IMG/VR virus record: IMGVR_UViG_3300030617_000020
Location: 1 to 47,880 of that record
Origin: a virus
DNA length: 47,880 bases
Strand: one strand, 5' to 3'
The notes beneath the pieces are model-generated. The model made no database searches. It saw only the letters and a program-made list of their open reading frames with translations, and was not told the origin of the DNA. Below, in pieces: positions 6,970 through 14,510 of this stretch; positions within the stretch are counted from its first letter, which is position 1, and every line of letters begins with the position of its first letter. The translations under genes were made by a program, and so were the position numbers.

Positions 6970-8276
6970 TAGAAACTCCACTCCTTAGCAAATCCCATAG
7001 CCTTCAAATCCTTGATATGCCCCTCACAACGATCACCAATATCATGACGATAGGCGGGACTATTAGGAATCTCCAACTGTTTAACCACACGGTACGCATC
7101 ATCCTTAGCATCGCTGACAGATGCACCAGTACCAACCACAACAAGAGGCCACTCCCCCGCAGTGCAGAATAAATCTCGTGCTTCCCATTTTCCATTCTCG
7201 AAGACCTCATGCTCCTTCGCCATGACCTCCACGAGGTGGACGTTCTTCCAGTTCTTGTGGTCGATGCCGAAGAGCGGGATGCCGTCGACTTCCTCGTGGG
7301 GGATGTGGCAGTGCGGGAAGGAGGGTCCGACTATGCACACCCCGATGCAATGGTCATATGATACGCGAAGAGAGTCTTTCCCGTGGACGAGGTCGTAAAT
7401 CCATGTGGCCGGGTCGCCCTTGTGGAGGTGCTGGTTCAGGTAGAAGGCGGGCCAACCGCAGCGCATGGTGAATTCCAGGGGCCACGGCACCCCTTTCTCA
7501 TCGATCATCACCGATACGTCGATGTTGCCGCAAAACTTGATGGCCTTGAGAGCTTGCTCTAAGGGGCGGAGGACCATGTCTCCAAGCGTGCTGTGGTCGA
7601 CGTACTTCATTGCCGTTCCCATTTCGCCTGTATTCATTCCGATGTCGTGGGCAAAGAGCTTCTTGTGTTCGAAATTTTCTTCGGTCACGCTACTAAAGCC
7701 GTGCGGCCCAAACCACGCACCACAGGCAAACTCCACCCCCTTCATCTTGTCCTGAAGGATGAAGTCCTGCTTAGCTGACCCATAAACCTTCTGCGCCCGC
7801 TTCATCATAGCTACCAGATCGTCAGGCCCCTTCCCGACATAGCTAAGAGCGCGGTCAGCATCACCAATAGGCTTGCAAGCAAACTCACCGTTACTAGATT
7901 TGATATGGGCAATCGCATCATCGTAAGACGAGAAACGGGTATATGGAAGCACCTTAATGCCGTGATCCTCAAGCACCTGCTGACCCACGCACCGGTCGAG
8001 TTCCCAAGCCGCAGCGGCCTTGTTGGCCCCGAATATCGGGTAGCCCTTCGCATAATAGTCCTCCATCTCCCAGCCATACTTGGCTGATGCAGTACACATG
8101 ATGAGGTCAGCCCAGCGCATCCACTGGCGCCAATCCTTAACCCGGTTCGTCAGGCCCATGCCGATGTTAGGCCGCTTACCCGGAGAGAGGTAGTGCTTAA
8201 CATCATGGCCTGCCGCCTGACTCCTGACGCAGAAGTCCACCCCCGTCCCATACACATCAATCATTAGAATCTTCAT
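6969..8276 (-). CDS. PurD-like ATP-grasp ligase
   Basis: A 435-residue protein resembling phosphoribosylamine-glycine ligase (PurD) and other ATP-grasp ligases: N-terminal MKILMIDVYGTGVDF, an ATP-grasp core with GEFACKPIGDADRALSYVG (ATP-binding Lys) and CGNIDVSVMID, then WPLEFTMRCGWPAF (metal-binding Glu, Asn replaced), and a C-terminal GTGASVSDAKDDAYRVV, the PurD C-terminal pattern. These enzymes couple a carboxylate to an amine with ATP. It lies within the virion cluster, expressed with ejection and tail genes rather than with early metabolic genes, so a late role such as virion or DNA modification is conceivable. Overlaps the ejection protein gene by 4 nt. Confidence 0.75.
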   Translation of the reverse strand: MKILMIDVYGTGVDFCVRSQAAGHDVKHYLSPGKRPNIGMGLTNRVKDWRQWMRWADLIMCTASAKYGWEMEDYYAKGYPIFGANKAAAAWELDRCVGQQVLEDHGIKVLPYTRFSSYDDAIAHIKSSNGEFACKPIGDADRALSYVGKGPDDLVAMMKRAQKVYGSAKQDFILQDKMKGVEFACGAWFGPHGFSSVTEENFEHKKLFAHDIGMNTGEMGTAMKYVDHSTLGDMVLRPLEQALKAIKFCGNIDVSVMIDEKGVPWPLEFTMRCGWPAFYLNQHLHKGDPATWIYDLVHGKDSLRVSYDHCIGVCIVGPSFPHCHIPHEEVDGIPLFGIDHKNWKNVHLVEVMAKEHEVFENGKWEARDLFCTAGEWPLVVVGTGASVSDAKDDAYRVVKQLEIPNSPAYRHDIGDRCEGHIKDLKAMGFAKEWSF

Positions 8277-11272
8277 TGCGCATCCCTCTTCGCATCAGCC
8301 CGTGCATTGGCCTTGTTCGTCCGTTCTAACCACTTCTGCGTTTTCTCGACCTGTTCCCGGCTGGGATTATTAATCCCAAACTGTTGCAAGATAATCTGCT
8401 TAACAGACTTCTTGCCCGAGTTATACGACTGCACCAACGCCAACGGCGCCAGTTGCTTCTCCAGATACTTATCCAACCCAGTCCCGCCGCTACCATAAAT
8501 CTTCTTACCCGTGAACGAGTCCTTGTCGCTTGCCAATTCCCCGGCCATCTTAAACGCAGGGCTAGACGGGAACGCCGTCCCCATGATCTGGGTAGCATCC
8601 TTCTTCCCTACGAAAGCATCGTGGACAAGGGTAGGGATAGTAGCAGGGCCATAGCGAGTCGCAGTGGCGTTCGGATTCCCTGTGACAGTCGCGGCCATCT
8701 TGTCCATAATATGCGGATAAACGAAGAAGGAAATGAAAGCAGTCGCAGCGATCTGATCCAAAGCCTTAGCTCGTTGAAGGGCATTAAGTCCCTTGTCGGT
8801 TCGAGTAAGGTCAGTAAGCATATGGCCGTAAGAAGCCATACGGCCATAGTCGTAACGTCCAAAAGCAGCGATGGCCGGATTACGGAGCGCAAGACTAAGA
8901 CCACGACTGCCAAGCACTCGATTGGGAACACGATAGTTCGGCACGTGCTTTTCCACGTCCGCCACTGCCTCTGCCACTGTATACCCCGCACGTTCCTTCT
9001 CCAAGTAGGCTTGCATCATGATGACATCGTTGGTGAACCAGAGCGACTTACGGGATGTGCCGTAGACGGCCTTGACCCATGCGGCGGGGTTGGCGTAGCC
9101 GAATGACTTTGCCAACGAGCCCGCTGCCGGATCGGAGCCGACCTTCTTCAACACCGTCTCGAAGAAGTCATTCGTGTAGACACTCGGGTACATCAACCCC
9201 GCACCTTCATTCAGGTACTTCATGTAATTGTGGTCCTTATTCCAGACTGCTTTCCATGCGTCGACAGTGGTGGTGGTCAGGTTCGGGTTCAACGCCCTGC
9301 CTGCCTCTTTGCCCAGCGCCACCACATTGCCCACCAGCCCCTTCGCCACGACCGAGTGCGTCAGCACGTTCATGATGTGAGTGAGCGGGTTGAAGAATAG
9401 ACTCCCCACCACAAACCGAGTCAACTTCCCAAGCCTGTCGACAAGATCACCGTGTACCGTGCCCTTAAAGTCTTCAAAAGTTTCCGCCATCTGCGGATGC
9501 ATCTTCCACCCTTCGAACTGACGCGTCCCTGGCATGTCAACAGTACGCCAGTCTGCGGGCGCGGCCGACGTTGCAGGCCTTGCCATTTGCAGGAACTCAG
9601 GCGTGGTCTTAATGTTCTCAATCGCTTGCGCATTGATGAGGGCCTTCTGCATGTCGACGTTCGCTTGGACAACAGCAGCAACCGGGTCCTTGTGGTATCG
9701 AGAGTTGGTGTTGGCCTCGATTTCCTTGACGGTTGCATCGCCTTTCTTTGCCCACGTTGCACCTTGAACTGCGACTCCACCTTTGCCATCTTCGACTCCA
9801 CTCGCAATGCGCTGGTTGTTCTTATAGAGGATGACCCGATCCGTCTGCGGGTCCGTGACACCGATGAGTCGGTCGCCGCCAGGGGACTCGACAGCGAAGG
9901 TCGTCCGCTCCTTCAACTCGGGCGCACCAGTCGCCAGTGTCTTGGGCTTAGTCTTGACATCCATAGGCGCATCGAAGTCCCCGAAGAGACCTCGTGTCGG
10001 CTTATCCATCGGGCGCCGGGTTATGTAGTTCGCTTGGTCCGGTCCCACGTCGATGCCGTAGTCGTTCTTGAGCCGGTCTCGGAGGAGCGCCGTCTTTTTA
10101 GCCACCGGATCAAGCACGTTTTTCTTCCAAGCAAGCGCATCCGGCGAGAGTTTAGACGTGTCCCCACTATCATAGGCATGGAAGATGTCCTCCTTGATGG
10201 CGGCGTAGTTGGCGGGAAGTTGCTGGTCGACACTCGCCATCCACTTGGTCATGATGGCGTCAGTCTTTCCCTCAGCCCGAGCGAGTTGATGGCTCACGTG
10301 TCGAGCCGATTGCCCCGCAACCATATTGGCATGTGCCGTGTCTTGGGCACCGAGCAGGAACTTCGCCACCGGGTCGAGCGCATCCTGAAGAGTCTTGCTC
10401 CGGGTCAGCCCAACAGGCGCAGCCATCTGCGTGATCGTATCAATCGTCGGGTCCCACTTCGATGGAATGCCCAGTTGATGGGCTACCTGTTTGGTAGGGT
10501 CTCCCAGCAATCCCTGAGTCACACTCGTCACCGGAGAGAAAGGCAGACCCAGCGCATCAAGAGCGGTATGAAAAGCCCCCTTGATGGAAGGCTTCTGCAC
10601 CAACTTCCCGATGTCACTGAACAAAGTCTTGGCATCCTGCGCCATGAGGTCCACTGCCCTGTCTGCCGGATGCATAATGGCGTAGAGCGGGTCTCCAGGC
10701 TGGGTCTCCCCCTCGTGGAAGAAACCGGCTTGTGCCAGTAACGGATGCTCCTTCGAATCCTTCTGCGCCTGTTGCATCTGCTGTTGCTTCTGTTCGACGG
10801 GGCTAGGCTTCTGCGCAGCGGCAGGAGGCGTAGGCCCCTTCGACAGCGACGATAGAGCAGGAGGTGCATCATCCCCGAACAAGGCGGATGCCGGTGGCTT
10901 CCACTTAGTCATCAGACCGTTGACGTAGTTCTTGGTCTCGTGGTTATCGAGGTTGCCGTTAGGCCCTGCGTTGTAACGAGCGAGTCCCTTGGCGACATCG
11001 CCACCTGAGAGGTCGATCATCTTCTTCAGGTAGGGGGCACCAGCATCCGGGTTCTTAGGGTCGAACGGAGCCAGCCCAAAGCCTGGACTCTTCGCAGTCG
11101 AGGGCATCACCTGACTCGCCCCCACCGCACCCTTCTTCGAGACGGCGTCATTCCGGGTGTTGCTCTCCTGCTCCTTCACCAAAGGCCACAGCCCCTTAGG
11201 CAACCCAGCCGCCTCACCCGGATCGGGCGGCGGACCAAACACATCGTTAGCGGTAGGCAGTGCTTGTGCCAT
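8273..11272 (-). CDS. Large ejection/internal virion protein with lytic transglycosylase domain
   Basis: A 999-residue protein starting at 11272 (ATG shares a base with the upstream stop). Residues about 28-130 form an SLT-type transglycosylase domain: VKEQESNTRNDAVS with Glu36 as catalytic acid, GAVGASQVMPSTA, and ARYNAGPNG. The remaining 850 residues are mostly helical with basic C-terminus (NKANARADAKRDAQ) and a few hydrophobic stretches (FVVGSLFFNPLTHIMNVL; FISFFVYPHIMDKMAATV). This fits a podovirus internal protein ejected with the DNA that opens the peptidoglycan and spans the envelope. It is the last of three ejection-type genes. Confidence 0.8.
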   Translation of the reverse strand: MAQALPTANDVFGPPPDPGEAAGLPKGLWPLVKEQESNTRNDAVSKKGAVGASQVMPSTAKSPGFGLAPFDPKNPDAGAPYLKKMIDLSGGDVAKGLARYNAGPNGNLDNHETKNYVNGLMTKWKPPASALFGDDAPPALSSLSKGPTPPAAAQKPSPVEQKQQQMQQAQKDSKEHPLLAQAGFFHEGETQPGDPLYAIMHPADRAVDLMAQDAKTLFSDIGKLVQKPSIKGAFHTALDALGLPFSPVTSVTQGLLGDPTKQVAHQLGIPSKWDPTIDTITQMAAPVGLTRSKTLQDALDPVAKFLLGAQDTAHANMVAGQSARHVSHQLARAEGKTDAIMTKWMASVDQQLPANYAAIKEDIFHAYDSGDTSKLSPDALAWKKNVLDPVAKKTALLRDRLKNDYGIDVGPDQANYITRRPMDKPTRGLFGDFDAPMDVKTKPKTLATGAPELKERTTFAVESPGGDRLIGVTDPQTDRVILYKNNQRIASGVEDGKGGVAVQGATWAKKGDATVKEIEANTNSRYHKDPVAAVVQANVDMQKALINAQAIENIKTTPEFLQMARPATSAAPADWRTVDMPGTRQFEGWKMHPQMAETFEDFKGTVHGDLVDRLGKLTRFVVGSLFFNPLTHIMNVLTHSVVAKGLVGNVVALGKEAGRALNPNLTTTTVDAWKAVWNKDHNYMKYLNEGAGLMYPSVYTNDFFETVLKKVGSDPAAGSLAKSFGYANPAAWVKAVYGTSRKSLWFTNDVIMMQAYLEKERAGYTVAEAVADVEKHVPNYRVPNRVLGSRGLSLALRNPAIAAFGRYDYGRMASYGHMLTDLTRTDKGLNALQRAKALDQIAATAFISFFVYPHIMDKMAATVTGNPNATATRYGPATIPTLVHDAFVGKKDATQIMGTAFPSSPAFKMAGELASDKDSFTGKKIYGSGGTGLDKYLEKQLAPLALVQSYNSGKKSVKQIILQQFGINNPSREQVEKTQKWLERTNKANARADAKRDAQ

Positions 11273-12531
11273 TATTGAACCCACCCTTGTTTACGTGCAT
11301 AGGCGATAGCATCATCTCGGCTGATCTTCTTGTCCTTGACGGCTTGCTGGAGAGAGAGGACCGAGTCGAACTTGCCTGCGGTTGCGGCAGGCGGCAACGG
11401 CTTACCCTGTGCTTGCGGGCCTGCTTTGGGCTGAACCTTCGGCGGGATGTGGGAGTACTGAGGATCGCTGCCGAACATGCCATTGCCGCCCGGAACAGAA
11501 GGCTTGAACAGCCCTTCCTTATCCATCTGCTGCATCGTCTCTTCCAGCGCTTGGTCGTAGTCCTCGGGCTCGTAGGTCGAGCCTGCGGGAGCATCCTTCA
11601 AGTCCTGAGACAACTTCAACTTCGTCCGCTGCGCCGCCATCGTGGCTACCGTATCGCGGAGGTTAGTCGGCATGTTGGCCGTGCGGTCATCGGTTGCGAA
11701 GACGCCCTTGGCCGCATCGAGTTCCGGCTTCTGCACCTTGGCCGCATTCGCCGCCTGACGAGCCGTGTCCCCGAGCTTGTGCATGTCGAGTCCTTCCTGC
11801 GCCCGCTGGTCCCGAATGGCGTCCTCACCCACCTTATGATGTTGCATGAACTCCGCATCCTGGGTGCGCTTCTGCTCAAGGTTGAGCTTCTGGATGCTGA
11901 TGCCAAGGCCCTGGTCGAGTTGAGACAGGCGAGCACTGCGGTAGGAGTTCAATCCCTTGTAGGCTTGCTCCTTATCGGAGGCCGTGGTCTGCTGGGCGGC
12001 GGTCATCGTCGACTTGGCGATCTGCTGAAGCTTGGGCGCATCCTGCTGATAGTCACCCGTCAGGTTCAACGTCGAGATATCCACACCCGCCGCCTGGAGT
12101 TCCGGCAGTGCAGCGTTGTAAGCCTCTTGCGAATCAACCGCGCTGAGGATGCCTCCTACCGCCTTCATCTTGTTCTGCTGGTTGGACTGCTGGAGCTTGC
12201 TAGTCTCGGCGGCACGATACCCCGCCATCGAGATAGACGACAGCAGAGAGCCCGCCTCCTTGACATTGCCCGTCTTGAACATCAGACCAGCGGTTGCCTG
12301 AAGTTTAGGCAGCATGTCGGGCGTTGGGTTGGATGCCGCATCGGTTGCCGTCAATCCCGCGCCGGGTCCCCAAATCTGCTGCATGCCATCCTGCATCGAC
12401 TTCTGATTTGCCAACTCCACCTTAGCGGCCTCGTTGGTTGTCTTCAGATAGTCGGTGCGTGCCTTCTCCTGCTCCGCTTGGATGGGCGCCGAGTAGCCTC
12501 GGAATGCAATATCAAACAAAGAATCAGCCAT
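11272..12531 (-). CDS. Internal virion/ejection protein, helical
   Basis: A 419-residue Ala/Gln-rich protein with long helical, coiled-coil-prone regions (LEQKRTQDAEFMQHHKVG; AEQEKARTDYLKTT) and a Pro-rich segment near the end. No enzymatic motif is seen. Its place between the Gly-rich ejection protein and the transglycosylase protein, in the same order as the three ejection genes of P22-like phages, suggests a role in the trans-envelope channel. Family assignment by position and composition only. Confidence 0.6.
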   Translation of the reverse strand: MADSLFDIAFRGYSAPIQAEQEKARTDYLKTTNEAAKVELANQKSMQDGMQQIWGPGAGLTATDAASNPTPDMLPKLQATAGLMFKTGNVKEAGSLLSSISMAGYRAAETSKLQQSNQQNKMKAVGGILSAVDSQEAYNAALPELQAAGVDISTLNLTGDYQQDAPKLQQIAKSTMTAAQQTTASDKEQAYKGLNSYRSARLSQLDQGLGISIQKLNLEQKRTQDAEFMQHHKVGEDAIRDQRAQEGLDMHKLGDTARQAANAAKVQKPELDAAKGVFATDDRTANMPTNLRDTVATMAAQRTKLKLSQDLKDAPAGSTYEPEDYDQALEETMQQMDKEGLFKPSVPGGNGMFGSDPQYSHIPPKVQPKAGPQAQGKPLPPAATAGKFDSVLSLQQAVKDKKISRDDAIAYARKQGWVQ

Positions 12532-12533
12532 GC

Positions 12534-13280
12534 TTAGTCACCTCCTCCAGAACCACCACCTTCCCCACCATCTCCACCGCCGTCACCACCATCGCCGCCA
12601 TCTCCTTGCCCACCGCCGTAGGAGCCTACTCCTGTGCCTGCGCCGGGACCGCCGAGGGCGCCGGAGTCTGTTCCTTGTCCGCTGCTGGCCGCGCCTTCAG
12701 CATTGGCGCCCGAGTCCGCCGACTGGCCGGGGCCTGCGAAGCCTGCCGTGTTGGCACCGACTCCAGCGACACCAGATGTGGCACCGAGGGCCGCAGCGTT
12801 GGCATTGGTCTGCCCCGCCGACATTGCGTTCGAGTCGCCGCCTGGAGCGTTCTTGACTGCTGTCTTGACGCCGAGGCTGAGGGCGAGCCCGACGATACCG
12901 CCAATCGGCCCACCGATAAGGCCCCCAATTGCCATGCTCCCGATCTGGCCCATTATACCGCCCATGACCGAGCCGAGAGCGCTTGAATCGCCGCCAAACT
13001 GGCTGGAAGCTGTCCCCCCTACTCCTGCACCATGCCCGCTGCCAGCAGCCCCGCCACCGCTGCCCTGGTTGGCTGAGCCGCCCTTGCCGTTCACAGCGGA
13101 CCCCGCCGACTGAGTTCCCCCCAACGCCGTAGTCAGAAGGTTCCCCAGGTTCGAGTTCACCTGATTGGAGTTGTACCCATTCCCCCCATACAGCGCCTTC
13201 AAGTTCTGTATCGAGGCGAGGGGGTTAGCACTGGGGTCGTTCTGCTTGACGCTCAGGGCTTGTGTCAGAAAGTTATCCAT
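12534..13280 (-). CDS. Gly/Ser-rich ejection protein with hydrophobic core
   Basis: A 248-residue protein; ATG at 13280 overlaps the upstream TGA. A helical N-terminus is followed by Gly/Ser/Ala-rich sequence around a hydrophobic glycine-zipper stretch (IGSMAIGGLIGGPIGGIVGL, about residues 113-132), and the tail is almost pure Gly/Asp (residues 215-248). Glycine-zipper membrane segments are typical of pore-forming or ejected phage proteins. Position first-in-line before two other ejection candidates supports that role. Confidence 0.55.
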   Translation of the reverse strand: MDNFLTQALSVKQNDPSANPLASIQNLKALYGGNGYNSNQVNSNLGNLLTTALGGTQSAGSAVNGKGGSANQGSGGGAAGSGHGAGVGGTASSQFGGDSSALGSVMGGIMGQIGSMAIGGLIGGPIGGIVGLALSLGVKTAVKNAPGGDSNAMSAGQTNANAAALGATSGVAGVGANTAGFAGPGQSADSGANAEGAASSGQGTDSGALGGPGAGTGVGSYGGGQGDGGDGGDGGGDGGEGGGSGGGD

Positions 13281-14509
13281 CACAGCCCCAAGAGAGCGCT
13301 CAACCCATCACTCACGCCGGAGTCAGTACCGCCCGACAGGAGGGACTCGAAGCCGCCACTTGCAGAAGAGCCGAGGGAACTATCCAGCCCATCCACTGTC
13401 AGACCGCTCAATGCCCCCTGAGCGGAGCCACTGCCGAAGAGACTGGACAGGCTGTCAGAGATGCCGGAGGAGTTGCCGCCGAAAAGGCTGGACAACAAGC
13501 TGCCTGCGCTGCTGCCCAAAGCGGACCCTGCTCCCGTGATACCGGCGCCGATGTTGCCGAGTGCGGTGTTCGTGTTGGCGAACTGGCCCGAGAGAATCTG
13601 CCCCGCTGCTCCCGGCGAACCTGTGGTAGCCCCGCTCAACTGGCCCAAGGAACTCAACAACCCCTGATTGGCATTGTTGATGTTGCCAGTCGAGGCGTTG
13701 TAGAGGGACCCTGCTCCGCTGATCTGGCTCATGAGGTTGCTGGCCGTGTCCTGCTGATTCGTGACAGCGGCGCTGTTGAACCCCATCTCGTTCTGCTCTT
13801 GTTGTTGGAGCAAGGAGGCTTCACCTTGGTTCTGCGCCAACCCTTGGTTGAAGGTCTGCCCCTGCAACGCGGCCTGCTCTTGCGTGGCTTGGAGGTTCTC
13901 GTTGTTGGCGGTCGTCGAGCCTGTGACCAGATCGTTGAAGGTCTGCTGGTAGGCGCCGGAAGCGTACTGCTGCCCGTACTGTTCGAGTTGGGTAAGAGCC
14001 GCGCCCGAGACAGCCGTGCCACTGGAGGCAGCACTGCGAGTAGCCGAGTTGAGCCCGAGTTGGTACTGCGCCTGGATGGCGGGGTTGCTCATGTAGTTAC
14101 CGGCGAGCGCAGACAATTGGCTCGTGAGGTTTGAGCCTGCGTTGTTCTCGGAGGCGGTCGTCGACCCGGCGTTAGTGTTCAACCCGGCGATACCACTGAT
14201 CTGGCCGTTGAGTGCGGAGGTCAGGTTCTGCGCCGTGGAAAGAGCCCCCGGATCACCAGTGACAGCAGTGTTGGCCCCCATCAAAGCGTTGCCCGCCCCT
14301 GTGGTCAACTGTGACCCGGCAGTGGCTTCGGCGCCCGTGTTAGCCAACTGCCCGCTCACCATCGGCTGGTAGTTGGCATACTGTCCGCCGAAGGGGGAAG
14401 CCGCAGCAGCGCCCGCCGCAGCGTTAGTCCCCGCCGAGCCGAGTTGCGAAATGCCCGCAGCACCACTGAAGATGCCCGAGAGAAGTTGTGCCAGCGAAGA
14501 TGGGTCCAT
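13280..14509 (-). CDS. Virion protein, Ser/Gly/Gln-rich, probable ejection protein
   Basis: A 409-residue low-complexity protein rich in Ala, Gly, Ser, Asn and Gln (for instance TNAAAGAAAASPFGGQYANY), with a central helical part (YGQQYASGAYQQTFNDLV, QATQEQAALQGQTFNQGL). No enzyme motif. Repetitive SSLFGSGS-type segments occur near the C-terminus. It follows the tail hub gene directly and is likely a P22 gp7/gp20-like internal protein by position. Sequence family not recognised. Confidence 0.55.
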   Translation of the reverse strand: MDPSSLAQLLSGIFSGAAGISQLGSAGTNAAAGAAAASPFGGQYANYQPMVSGQLANTGAEATAGSQLTTGAGNALMGANTAVTGDPGALSTAQNLTSALNGQISGIAGLNTNAGSTTASENNAGSNLTSQLSALAGNYMSNPAIQAQYQLGLNSATRSAASSGTAVSGAALTQLEQYGQQYASGAYQQTFNDLVTGSTTANNENLQATQEQAALQGQTFNQGLAQNQGEASLLQQQEQNEMGFNSAAVTNQQDTASNLMSQISGAGSLYNASTGNINNANQGLLSSLGQLSGATTGSPGAAGQILSGQFANTNTALGNIGAGITGAGSALGSSAGSLLSSLFGGNSSGISDSLSSLFGSGSAQGALSGLTVDGLDSSLGSSASGGFESLLSGGTDSGVSDGLSALLGL

Positions 14510-14510
14510 T

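Noticed and set aside
10296-10302. Further CACGTG sites (also near 8943 and 18186) as parS
   Set aside because: Only the 6-bp palindrome matches; the outer parS bases do not.
9452-10741. 429-residue reading frame opposite the large ejection protein
   Set aside because: Antisense of a coding gene in GC-rich DNA; Arg/His/Leu-rich composition typical of shadow frames.
11260-12537. 425-residue plus-strand frame opposite the helical ejection protein
   Set aside because: Exactly mirrors the real minus-strand gene; Leu/Arg-rich shadow.
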